Shown: piece after piece, positions 1 through 11,500 of the stretch
How the letters are laid out: the number at the start of each line of letters is the position of its first letter
How positions within the stretch are numbered: the first letter of the stretch is position 1
Assembly: GCA_003568945.1 (NCBI GenBank)
Contig: BDIP01000059.1
Coordinates: forward strand, 1 to 25,869
Source: Kipferlia bialata
Lineage: Eukaryota; Fornicata
Reading direction: 5' to 3'
Length of the DNA: 25,869 nucleotides
Notes under the pieces: generated by a model
What the model was told of the DNA's origin: nothing
Databases searched by the model: none
What the model saw: only the letters and a program-made list of their open reading frames with translations
Made by a program: the position numbers and the translations under genes

Positions 1-14
1 TAGAGTAAGTAAGG

Positions 15-55
<41 letters not shown>

Positions 56-94
56 CGACACAGGGCAGACAGGTTGGGGGCATAGGGGCCTAGA

Positions 95-138
<44 letters not shown>

Positions 139-3096
139 ATCTACCTGGAAGTGTTGACAGCAGTGCCACTGCGTCTGCGACTCTTCTTTCTATACACCCT
201 TTTCATATAGATATAGTGTATATAACATAATACACACAATATATATGGTACCTGGTAGTGTCGACAGCAGTGCCACTGCATCAGTCAATGTGAGTCTCCC
301 CTGCACCATGTCGGCATGGGACAGGGTGTGGGAGGCAAGGGAGGAGTCGTAGTACCTGATGCCATGGAGGTAGGCATCACACCTGGATATGAGTGCATGG
401 ATAATGAAAGTATATACGTATATAATAATAGGGTACCTGTGTGCCGGTGACTCCGCTATGCCCTTGGCCAACAGACCCAGGGAGGGGGAGAGAGAGGGAG
501 TGGCCTTGAGGAGAGAGGACAGAGATACAGCGGCAGCATCCCCAAGAGACAGGTCAGTCTCCCTCTCTCTCTCCCCATGTTCCTCCCTCAGTGGGTGCTT
601 GACTGGTGGTACAGCCATACTGCGTCCTAGAGACCCCTTGGCTGCACTGGGCGATGCTGCCTCTCTCCCCTTCCCTATCTGCATGCGTCTCCTGCCCTCC
701 CTAGTCCTCACCCGTCGTGTCACTCCATGGGAGACATGGTCTATGTCATACCCGAAGTCTACCTCTCTCTCTCTCTCTCCCTCTGTCTCTGTCTCTGCCT
801 GTCTATCCCCCGTGGCTGTGTCCAGTAAGGCATGGACCAGTGCACTGCTCTGGCCATCGGACCCAGAGACCTGGGATGAATCATACTCTTTACAATCTAC
901 ACACTGTATATACATGTATACTTGGCCATCGGAGCCTGAGACCTGGGATAAGACATGGTGTACACTACAAATATATATATATGTTAATATATTATATATA
1001 CATACATATATATCTGGCCCTCGGAGCCTGAGACCTGGGGGGCAGAGGTCTCTTACAGGATCTGTCATATATTCAAAGATATACGTTTTACACCATACCT
1101 GTGCCACGTCTGCCACGATTTCACATATACACGATATATATAATACATACAGTATACATATATAGTAACAATTCATGGCATGTACTGTACCTGTGCCACA
1201 TCTGCCACCAGGCTGTCCGCCAGTCCCTCTGCTCAATCATGATTTCATATAAACTATATATACTATATATACTCTACATATAGAGAGACAGTAGATATCT
1301 GATATACCTGTGCCACGTCTGCCACCAGGCTGTCCGCCAGCCCCTCTATCCCTGTTGACACAGAAGGGGGGAGGGACAGGGAGGCAATGGCCCTGGGGTG
1401 AGAGAAAGAGAGTGGCAAGATCAAATAGTAATCTCCTCTTGTATGTATTAGTGCACACCAATACCCTATATATCGTACCTCAGTACCGGTGGCATCTCCT
1501 GCAGTGCCCCCAGTGGGTGTGTGGGTGCTGTCTCCACTGCCTCTGTCTCTACCTCATCTGTCTGACAGGGGGTGGTATCGGTAGGGACCTATAGGGTCAG
1601 TATATACACGTCCAACTGTATATGTACATGAGTGGGTATAAGTATAGACACACACCTTGCTTGTCTGTGTGTGCACTGCTAGTGTGACAGTGGGTGGTAT
1701 CTCACACACACCCTCTGCAGGGGATAGGGAAAGGTCCAACCCACACACCACAGGGTCTGTACCCATACTCCTGTTAGTCTTGGCCACCTGTACCCCTATA
1801 TGCACAACCTCCTCAATGGGCACCTGGGTGCATGCATCCTCTCTCTCCGTCTCCCTCTCCACATGCTGCACTGACCGGTGTACACTAGATAGTAGGTGGG
1901 GGTCACTGCCCTTATGCACGAGAGGGGGTGTTGTGCATATGGCGTCACTGGATGTGTGGGTGGTGGGTACCCTAGCAGAGACACCCACCGAGACTAGAGA
2001 GGGGGGGATGACATCAGCCTCAGGCTCGGTGTTGGTACATGCATCCACACAAACAGTCTCGCTCTTCCCATCCTCCTTGTGTACTACAGGTGCCTCCTCG
2101 GGCACTGCTACTTCCCTGGGAGGTGTAGGTATGGGTATATATACACTCTGGACACCGATGGATGCAGTCTCCACCCTGGGTGCAGGGGTAGGGGGACGGG
2201 GCAGAGGCATCGAGGCCTGAGTGCTACTCTCCACACTGTAGGACTGGTCAGTGAAGGTGCCTGATACATAAGACAAAAATATGGATGTACATATGCATAT
2301 TACTATACTACTACACTATATGTCTTGTCAGTGAAGGTGCCTGGGGTATAAGACATATACATACATGTAACATACATATATACATACTTATACTATATAC
2401 CTGTTGCAGCTGTGCTCAACGGTGTCTTGCTGCTACCTCTGTTTACCATGTGTCTCTTCCTCTCTCTGGAGCACTGAATACCTAGTTTGAGTACATATAC
2501 CGTATATATATACTATACATATATACAATATATACTATACATAGACTCGGACACACGTATATATGTGGCACACTATATTGTTGCATTCAGTAACATTTCT
2601 CCATGTCTTTACCATACACTATACCTGTAGATGCTGTCTCCACTGTAGGCAGGGGTGGGGTAGATACCCTCTCCTCCTCGGGGGTGTCTCTCTTTCCCAC
2701 TGTCTCCAACTCAGCCTCTGCATCAATATTGGTCTGGCATCCTGTGTATCAGTAATAGTATACATATATACCACATGTATATGTACTCAACCAGTGTATC
2801 CATTGCCCCATATCTACTATATACCACCATTTACCTGTATCCACCCCCCTCAGAGATTGCATCCCCCAGGTACTCTCTCTCTCTCCCCCTCTTCCCTTGT
2901 CATCCCCTCGCCGCCAGACACCCGCCTACGATAAGAGAGAGAGAGAGAGAGAGAGAGATAGGAAGATACAAGAAGACAAAGAGGGAGGGAGGAAGCATAC
3001 ACGCCACATACCTTTGGAGACGGTGCGTTGGGAATGGATATCCGGGGGAGGGGCTGAGGTGAGAGGAGAGTGAAAGAGAAACAGAGGGGGGGGGAG

Positions 3097-3139
<43 letters not shown>

Positions 3140-3361
3140 GTACCGGCAGGATGGCTGGGGGGGACGGGAGGGTCAGGTTGGGACACTCGCTGGGAATTAG
3201 AGGAAGACGGGATAGGAGAGAGGGATGCTAGGACTTAGGCAACACGAACACAATAGAGAGAGAGCGAGAGCGAGAGAGACGGCGAGGCCTCACCTGTCAC
3301 TCAGTTGCACCATCTCATCTTCGCCCCTGTCATCGATCAGGGAGCTGGGGGGTGAGACAGC

Positions 3362-3401
<40 letters not shown>

Positions 3402-3644
3402 CATCAGGGAGACCAGAGTATCAATACCTCATAGGCACTATGTCGCTATGCCTCTCCCCCCGGCGCCTCTGCACATACCGATATGCCTGGAAGTCAGTAG
3501 CGAGCGTAGTGGCCCAGGCAGAGAGAGAGTCACACCGGCCCAAGAGGTAGTATAATACTATTACATGCACTATACCTGGTAGGCATGGCTGGCAGCAGAT
3601 GCAGTGAGCAGGGAGACCAGCACCCACACAGCTGTGGCCACCAT
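1..3644 (-). CDS. Unrecognised secreted or anchored protein with Q-T motif array, 5' part, 13 exons plus a doubtful 14th
   Basis: I do not recognise this gene. Exons on the minus strand, 5' to 3': 3644-3576, 3486-3428, 3344-3294, 3189-3144, 3053-3012, 2925-2835, 2741-2625, 2481-2401, 2260-1656, 1588-1479, 1392-1308, 870-437, 382-252, and a doubtful one from 89 leftward. All phases agree and give about 640 codons before the window ends. The first 20 residues form a hydrophobic stretch ending in small residues (SAASHA), typical of a signal peptide or N-terminal anchor. Residues about 120-425 are low-complexity Pro/Thr/Glu-rich and carry repeated short motifs (GCQTN, GIQC, STQAS, IGVQS, CTNTE, CTQVP, IGVQV, HTQTS, PCQTD). 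After residue 425 helical segments appear (EGLADSLVADVAQ, SSALVHALLDTA, TDAVALLSTLP). The start is the first ATG before the hydrophobic stretch. Exon structure is firm for the large exons and less so for exons 2, 6 and 8. Function is unknown. Confidence 0.65.
15..137. repeat. TA and GA microsatellites at the window edge
   Basis: A (TA)n tract at 15-32 passes directly into (GA)n to about 54, and a second (GA)n tract covers about 99-137. On the minus strand they would be pyrimidine tracts near the last possible exon of the left gene. Such tracts commonly break assemblies, which may be why the sequence ends here. Confidence 0.9.
145..176 (-). repeat. Donor-side echo of exon 13 (left gene)
   Basis: This is a copy of the last ~32 bases of exon 13 (ends at 252) including its CCAG|GTA donor, 107 bp downstream in the transcript. 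The next possible exon begins at 89 after a CTCTAG acceptor but runs into a GA/CT tract and the window end, so it is unproven. Confidence 0.8.
922..1034 (-). repeat. Two acceptor-side echoes of exon 12 (left gene)
   Basis: The first ~21 bases of exon 12 (starts at 870) and its CCCAG acceptor recur at 922-942 and 1013-1034, 72 and 92 bp upstream. With the two exon-11 echoes, the 437-bp intron 871-1307 holds two copies of the tail of the exon before it, then two copies of the head of the exon after it. Confidence 0.85.
1099..1237 (-). repeat. Two donor-side echoes of exon 11 (left gene)
   Basis: The tail of exon 11 (ends at 1308) with its GT donor is repeated at about 1191-1237 and again, shorter, at 1099-1118. 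Spacings are 117 and 92 bp. Both copies end in CAG followed by GTA, like the real donor. Confidence 0.85.
2311..2340 (-). repeat. Acceptor-side echo of exon 9 (left gene)
   Basis: This is a copy of the first ~30 bases of exon 9 (which starts at 2260), with its own preceding CAG, lying 80 bp upstream in the intron 2261-2400. Part of the intron end (TGTCTTAT) is also copied. The copy soon meets an in-frame stop, so the complete exon at 2260 is taken as the real one. Confidence 0.8.
2933..3400. repeat. GA microsatellites in introns of the left gene
   Basis: GA dinucleotide tracts lie at about 2933-2958, 3103-3135 and 3364-3390, the last followed by a run of eleven G. On the minus (coding) strand they are CT tracts within introns, upstream of the acceptors at 2925, 3053 and 3344, where they could serve as extended polypyrimidine tracts. 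Confidence 0.9.
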
Positions 3645-3983
3645 GGCTGCAGGGCCTCTCTATGCACAGTACTAGCAGGTACTGGGTCTTATATATACAC
3701 AGAGGTCGCCTCAAAAGACACATCGGTTGGAACTGACATAAGGGTGTAGCGTTCGTTTTTGTTTAGTTCTGACTATCGTCAATTGACTGCCTTTCAATCA
3801 GTCCCTGTATACGAGTGAGAGTATAGGGTGACTTGAGGTCGTAGGCCCTTCTGTGAGTCTTGGAGGGGAGACAGAGAGGGAGAGGGAGTGCCAGAGTGGC
3901 TCCCAGACTGCCCCCTGTGTTACTAGTGTAAGGAAGAGAGACAGAGACAGAGAGAGAGAAAGAGAGAGAGAGAGGTCTCGGCC
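3645..3983. promoter_or_regulatory. Divergent intergenic region
   Basis: This 339-bp stretch separates the start codons of the left gene (minus strand) and the MON2-like gene (plus strand). It must hold both promoters and both 5' ends unless untranslated exons exist. I see no TATA-like element I would trust. It contains a G/T-rich, TTTTTG-type patch near 3750-3770, and a GA tract (about 3925-3974) that ends a few bases before the MON2-like ATG. Confidence 0.5.
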
Positions 3984-5544
3984 ATGCCCCGGCTGATAGA
4001 GCAGCTGGAGGCGCATCTGACATGCATAGCGAGACTGACCAAGAGGGAGAAGAGGGTCAGGCCCATGATGGATAGGTATGTACTCTACCTAGTTCATTCA
4101 TGTATATATACATACATGTATATATATGTGGCATCCTACAACATGTGAGTGAGTATAGATGTATCAGAGAGAGAAGGGGGTCAGGCCAATGATGGACGGG
4201 AGAATATACTCTACTATATACGTATGATTGTGCCTACATGTATATATATATAAACACATATCAAGATCAGGTCCCTGGAGGGATAAGTATAATGCTATGT
4301 ACGTGCGTATACATTGACTATGTGACTATATCATACATGTGTTTCAAGATGCCTCCCATCATGGATAGGGGCACATTCTCCCAACCCTTTGACTACCCCT
4401 CCCCCCACTGCCCTTCACTCCTTCTGCCTCTTGTGGTACTCTCTCTCTGTCTTTGTTTGTACCATGTATTTATTGCTCTGTATCAGTACTCTCTAACAAT
4501 ACCTTTCACTGCTCTCTATCACTGGGCTCCGTCACCACTCTCTATCACTACTATCCATCTCTATGTTTAACTGTCAGTGCCCAGGAGGTGGGCTTATGTA
4601 CTGTGAGACTGAATGTATACTTTGAGTATATACATATAGCTTATTCCTTAACTGTCAGGGCCCAGGAGATGTGCGAGAGACTGAGTGTATATGTATATGT
4701 ATTGCATATATATATGTGTGTGTGTAGTATATATGTATCGCAGGTGTATCCCCTCTCCTTACCCCCAGGGCCCAGGAGATGTGTGATAGACTAGGGGGCA
4801 GTGTGTCACCGACAAGTGGGGGTGATGCAGGAAGAGAGAGCACTGATTCCCTGGATACAGTGCAGAGGGCAGGGCTGAGGGATAACTCTGAAGTGCTGAC
4901 AGGTATACATGTGTATATATCTATATGTATATATATACATATATATACAGAGAGAGAGGGCACAGACACCCTGGACACAGTACATATTGCAGGGCTGGGA
5001 GACAACTCTGAAGTGCTGACAGGTATGGATACATGCATGTATACATTGTGTTATGAGAAAAGGAGGGAGAGAGACATTTCAGAAGAAGTGCTTGCATGTG
5101 TACGTACTCTGAGAGAGCAAAGAGAGGGTGTGTATATAGACTAGTGCAGATATTCTCCTGCTCAGTATGTGTGTATTTATGCCCCCTCACCCCCAGGCCT
5201 GTGTGTCCGGTGTCTGGAGGCCAAGCAGCCCAAGGTGGTGTCGGCAGGTACTGATACTGTGTATATACTATATATATAGGTGTGTGTGTGTATATTCGTT
5301 TAATACATATGTCCAAGGTGTTGTCGGCAGGTAGGGTACCGCATAAATATGGGTGTTTCCTGCGTACTACTCTATTGTGCGCTCAATCACACTCCTGTAT
5401 TCTGTATCAGACACATCCATCTCTCGGTAGTGTGGAAATGCTGATATGTGTCTTCAACCCTCACTCTACCCTCTATATATATATGTCTATATGCGTGTAT
5501 AGCCCCTGGCTTTGACCTTCTGATGATGGTGCTCAACAGCAATG

Positions 5545-5584
<40 letters not shown>

Positions 5585-8500
5585 TATCTACATATATATA
5601 TATATATATATACCTCACTCCAGGCGTTGACCTTCTGATGTGGGTCCTCAACACCAATGTACTCAGCTACCACCCAGAGGTATGTCATAATATTTAGTAT
5701 ATGTACTGTGAGTTATATATGTGTAGATATGCTCAGCTACCATACTGTCATTGTATACATGATGCATGATATATGTGTGTGTCAACTGGCTATGGTTCGG
5801 GTTTCTATCTTAGTTAGTTAGCCATTCTAATATCAGACACACGGCTCCACCCCCTCTGGCGATGCCCTGTCCCATGCATCCAACCTGGTGCTGCACTCCA
5901 CACTCAACCAGGTACGGGTATTTATATATGTATACAATGCAGTAAAGCACAATTGTATGCTCATATGCGGATACCCTGTCCAACCTGGTGCTGCACTCCA
6001 CACTCAAGCAGGTTCTTTGTATGAGTAGAACATACCTTCCCTTCTATACATTTATAGTGTACGCATACGATGTATACTCATCCCTCTAGATCCTGGATGC
6101 CCTTCAGACTGGGGTGTCCAAGAAGCTAGGCCTCAGTGGACACACAGCGGCACTCCAGGTATGCAGCGATATTAATATATGTGAGTATTCATAAGTATAC
6201 TACTCTCTCCCTCCCCTGGCCGCCCTCCAGCTGATCCCCCTGTCCCTCAACATATCTAATACAGTGGCAGTGCTACTCTATTCATATCTGTATATCTTCT
6301 ATATAATAGTATATATATTTATATATATTTATGTGTGTGTGTGTGTGTGGATTCCCCCCAGGCCGCCCTCCAGCTGATCCCCCTGTCCCTCAACCTGGCC
6401 CCACCCATAGCCCAAGGCAGGGAGAGAGGGGGGGAGAGAGACGATCTCTCGGTGCTGAAGGTGTGTCAAGATAGTGGTCTATAATTGCTCCACTATTAGT
6501 TGCTCTCACTGGATACACCCTCCTGATCACCCAGGCCGTGCGTGTTGTGGCTGGGCAGTGTATGCTTCTTCCAAATCTATCCATTCATATCAGTATTGTA
6601 GTGTATACTATTTCCAATTCTATCCGTTCTTATCAGAATTGTAGACTATCTCATATATATATGTATATATATGTATTCCTTACTGACCCCTCAGGCTGTG
6701 CGTGTTGTGGCTGCGGGTCTTGACCCCTCCAAGCCTAGTGGGCTGTCAGAAGTGTCGGTGTCGCTGCTGGGGCAGGTATGTAGTGGTATCTATTGTATAT
6801 ACTATTACTATTTATACTCTATGGTCTTAAGTGGCATGTACATGGATATATACATATATATTCCAAGTGGGCTGTCAGAGGTGTCGGTGTCGCTGCTGGG
6901 ACAGGTGCGTATAAGTCTATAATATGTGTGCTCAATGATAGCATAGTCCCTGATATATACTATAGTGTATCCCATGTCAATATATACCGGTTGTCCCTTT
7001 TATGATCAATGATCTCTCCCCTGACCCCCAGGCCGTGTCCCTGATAGTGGGCATGGCACACTCATACCACCAGGTACAGATGGTACTATATACATTACAT
7101 ACATATACATATGTATGCATATGTATACATATATATATATGTGTGTGTGTGTGGTCTATAATGATTGGGTTTCTGTTTGACATGGCACACTCATACCACC
7201 AGGTACAGTGGACATGTATGTGCAGTGTGTCTAGTTTTGTATAGTAGTATGGCAGTATGACACTCTACATTGTAAACTCTAATAGCTTCTCTAATCTTAG
7301 GTCTCCCCCGTCATGGCCAGCATAGCAGCAGCAGCTGTGTCCCTGCCCATGTCACAGCAGGAGACAGGTGGGGGTATACATTTGTATTAGTATAGATAGT
7401 TATACATCATTATATTATGGATAACAACTGTATATACTTAGTAGTATCAGTTGTGTCCCTGCCCATGTCACAGCAGGAGACAGGTACTGTATCCGTTATT
7501 TGGTAATATATAATATACATTTACACTGTCTCTCACCCCCCAAGAGGCCCCCTCCAAGGCCTCTCCCTCCACCCCCCTGCCCCTACCACACCTGGTGCCC
7601 AGTATAGCACTGGACCTGCTGTATGACTCACTCACTTGTCACAGGTAACATACTGTATATATAATTATTCATATATGTATAGATAGATAAATATAGATAT
7701 TGATTAATATACACCTGGTGCCCAGTATAGCACTGGACCTGTTGTATGACTCACTCACTTGTCACAGGTAGAGAGTGTACTATACTGTGTATAGTATTAT
7801 GTTTCTACAGTTCCATCAGTGTTGTACCCTGACTCCAGCCATCGGTTTGGCGACTCCCTCCGCCCTGTCCTGGGTGTGATAGCAGCACCCCTCCTGACGC
7901 ACATTCCAAGGTGCATATGTATATATATATACATGTGTGTATTTCTATATTCACCTACATTTGTATATATCTGTGAGATAGCAACACCCCTCCTGACGCA
8001 CATTCCAAGGTGCATATGTAGTATATATGTGTGTATTTCTATATTCACCTACATTTGTATATATCTGTGAGATAGCTGCACCCCTGCTCACACACATACC
8101 AAGGTACAGATGTATATATATACGTGTATATATATATATATATATATACTTGTATAATTCATGTTGACACACATGAGGTAATAATACCAGATTAGTGATT
8201 ATGTATTTACCACTCTTTTCATTGTATGTACTCACACCCAGTGTCTTTCACCGGCTGAGGCAGGGGCTGACAGTCAAGGGCGGCACAGTAGGTATCGTCT
8301 CTGGTCGTATATCTACATTATTACACCAGTGTGTATAGGTGTATATTGATGTATATATACACCCTCACCCCCAGGCATGGGCACCAGTTCCCTCCTCACC
8401 CACTACATCAGATGCATGCGTGTTCTGTTGGAACTGCCCCTATCATACAGGCACTCCTGCCCTAGGGAGATAGCAGTGGTGCTCACACACTTGAGGTGTG

Positions 8501-11500
8501 TTAGTTAAGTGCAGTACTCTTGTTTACTTGCGCTCTCTGTATGTATGTATATATATGCGTTTGTTGTAGCAGTGGTGCTCACACACCTGAGGTGGGGAGG
8601 GATGTGCTATATATATGCATCCATTCGTTCATATATGCCGCTGTATATTCATCTCTATTTCCATCAACCGTACTCATGTACCAGGTCTGTGCTCTCCTGC
8701 CCTGTGCCCACCCTACAGCTGGTGGCAGCACTCTGCATCAGATGCATATTCAGGTGGGGAGAGTACATATATATACATGGGTGGATTGGTATCATACCAT
8801 ATGTGTACTTCTCAAGTGTTGTTCAACACACATGTACTAACACCCCCCAGGGGCGAGGGTGTTTCAATAGTTTTGTACGTATTATTTGTAATATAGATAT
8901 TGGAGTGTTCATATATAGTAGATTATATATTACATCATTACCTCTAACCCCCCAGGGGCCAGGGCACTCTGAGTGACCTTGTCTCTCTGTTCGATGCCCA
9001 CTTCCTCAGTCTGGTGCCACCCACATCACCAGGTATATGCAGTATATGTATGTGCACTATATATACACATCCCCAGTTAGTAAGTATATACACGTACCTC
9101 TTACCCCCAGGCGATGCCACCTGCGGCCCCCTCATTAGGGTAGCATTTGTTTCTATAGAATGTTTCTTCTTTCATCTATATAATTGTGAGTATCTCTTAC
9201 CATCAGGCGATGCCTCCTCCGGCCCCCTGATCAGGGCACTGACCAAGGAGACAGCCATACTCATGGTGTCACTGCTGGATGAGCTAGGTATACATGTATA
9301 TACATATATATGGTATATGTAACATACATGCAACGTATATATTTTATATGTATATCTATATACAGTGGAACTACCCCCAGGCACCCCCTCCCCCTCTGAC
9401 CCTGATGTGTATATTCGATAATATTTATAATAGTATTAGTATATGTATAATAATAATAATAATATATATATATGTATAGCAGTATTCACGTCAATACAGT
9501 AGAACTACCCCCAGGCACCCCCTCACCCTCTGACCCCGATGTGTACGATGGACAGACAGAGGCATCGGAGGCAGACCTGAGGTGAGTATACATATATATA
9601 TAGAGAGAGAGAGAGAGAGCGTGTGTGTGTGTGATAGAGAGAGAGAATACTGTTTACCCTTACTCTACTCACCCCCAGGGAGCGCATTGAGACTGCTGTG
9701 TCTGTGGCCGGGAGCCTCAGTCTGGCACAGACACCACCAGGTATATATACTAGGGAGGTATATATATAGGGAAGTGTATGGGTAAATCTGGATATTATGT
9801 ATGGGATGGGAGTTTCTTTCTCAGCCTGGCACAGACACCACCAGGTATGAAATTTGTATAGTTAATTATAGGTATCGTCGTTCTCACCCCCCAGGCTCCC
9901 TTGTGACTTAGCGGGGTCTGGGAAATCTTAGAGATAGTCATTATGTATCAACAGTGTATATGTAACATTTTGTACCCCTCACCCCCCAGGCGCCCTTGTG
10001 ACTGAGCGGGGTCTGGGTAGGGATGCTGGTCCCCTGATGGTGTGTCAGATACCGGCATATCTACAGGGGGTGGAGAGGTATGTATCACGTATGTATATAT
10101 ATATATATATTTACATTGTAGAGAGTATGTGTATATATACTACATGGATGTGTGGTGTGACAGATACCGGCATACCTACAGGGGGTGGAGAGGTGAGTGT
10201 GCATGATTACATTCACAGTGACATACATGCCTACATACACTAATAGTGAGTATGTGTACTTGTACCTGAAGTACTATTTATTCAGGGAATTATCTATATA
10301 TATTGTGTATCTGACCCCCAGTGACGAATCCTCCTCGTCTGAAGAGAGCGAGGAGGGGGAGAGAGAGACCGAGACAGGGTTTGGGTCAGAGGTCCTGAGG
10401 GAGAGAGAGAGAGTGGAGACACAGAGGGTGACACACACGACAGAGAGGGAGAGAGAGAGGGCACTTAAGGAGGACACCCCGACTACTGAGTCACAGGACA
10501 TGGACGCGGTGTTCCAACAGGGTGAGTATACTCATTGAGGACATATATATACATACTATCTATCTATATATATATATATATATACATGGAGTCACAGGAC
10601 ATGGATGCAGTGTTCCAGCAGGGTATGGTTATGGTGGTATATATACATTTATATATATACATACTATATATCTATGTATATATATATATATCTATGAAGT
10701 CACAGGACATGGACGCGGTGTTCCAGCAGGGTATGGTTACAGTGGTATATATACATTAATATATATATATATATGTATCGCTGTATATATATATATGTAT
10801 ATATTAATTGATTCATTAATACATTGATATATATCGTGAGTCACAGGACATGGATGCGGTGATCCAACAGGGTGAGTGTACTCATTGAATACATGTTTAT
10901 AGGATGTACTCATATATACATATACATATGTATATATGCTCACCCCCCAGGCATGGCCCGTCTGACCCAGTAGTATATCACCTATACATATATGTATGTT
11001 GTCTTGTATATATATATATATACTTATATATCCGTTATACCCCTCTCACCCACCAGGCATGGCCAGGCTGACCCAGGTGGCCAGACACCCCTTCCCATCC
11101 ATGGACATGGGCAGGTATGGCATGATGTATAGTATGGATAGTAAGAGTATACAGTCAGTATCTTTGTGTATATGTTTGTATCCCCATACCATACCACCCT
11201 CTCCCCTCCTGTCTCTCACCCCAGAGAGGGTGTGTGGACAGAGAAGGACGTCCCATTCAGCAGGTATGGTATATGTGTATATATATGACTCTGCAATGTA
11301 TATAGTCTTTAAGGCAGTGTACTAGTGTATATACACAGTAATAGTCATTGGGATGGTCTTCGTGTGCATTTACACACTATCATTTTTACACATGCGCAAC
11401 GCCATAGGAAATGATGATGTCAAAACTGCCTTTCGTATAATTGTGTACATCCCTATACTTAGTGTGACCTCCCAGGTTCTGTCTGATTGAGACAGCGGGT

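Larger units (their letters stand above)
3984..7073 (+). other. MON2-like gene, exons 1-9: DCB-like region (residues ~1-233)
   Basis: Exons: 3984-4075, 4769-4902, 5197-5247, 5624-5679, 5837-5911, 6090-6158, 6362-6460, 6695-6775, 7032-7073. The start codon is the first ATG after the GA tract and opens a basic amphipathic helix (RLIEQLEAHLTCIARLTKRE). Exons 3-4 (LEAKQPKVVSAGVDLLMWVL) and exons 7-9 (VLKAVRVVAAGLDPSK, then SVSLLGQAVSLIVGMA) resemble paired DCB helices of BIG1 and MON2, which I recall as CQSKCPRIVSTSLDCL and LQAVRTCYNIYLASK. A Gly/Glu/Arg insert encoded by a GA-rich stretch sits in exon 7. Donors are AG or CAG followed by GTAT or GTAC; acceptors are mostly CACCCCCAG or GACCCCCAG. 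Confidence 0.75.
7301..9287 (+). other. MON2-like gene, exons 10-17: HUS-like region (residues ~234-445)
   Basis: Exons: 7301-7367, 7545-7644, 7839-7910, 8242-8291, 8375-8495, 8685-8753, 8956-9032, 9207-9287. The order of helices (LVPSIALDLLYDSL, a 'VFHRLRQ' helix, IRCMRVLLELPL, VVLTHLRSVL, LQLVAALCIRCIF, LSDLVSLFDAHFLSL) parallels MON2 HUS: FGLELLESVL, ICMRLLRVVSVL, LRAVAVESIHRFC, LLRSFCQSYD as I remember it. Exon 11 uses an AAG acceptor; the alternative AG two bases on reads into a stop. For exon 12 the first AG (7810) is also out of frame, so CTCCAG at 7838 is chosen. Confidence 0.7.

Noticed and set aside
389-1165. Long plus-strand frames rich in Ser-Leu runs opposite the left gene
   Set aside because: They are the antisense of GA-rich coding exons, which gives CT-rich Ser/Leu frames without any family pattern.
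190-1236. A single 348-codon frame on the minus strand as one uninterrupted protein
   Set aside because: It reads through introns and echo copies; only the parts 870-437 and 382-252 join in phase with the flanking exons.
11408-11484. ATGATGA and a later TCTGA in intron 23 as a C/D box snoRNA
   Set aside because: The only suitable D-box-like site lies inside exon 24 and no terminal stem is visible.
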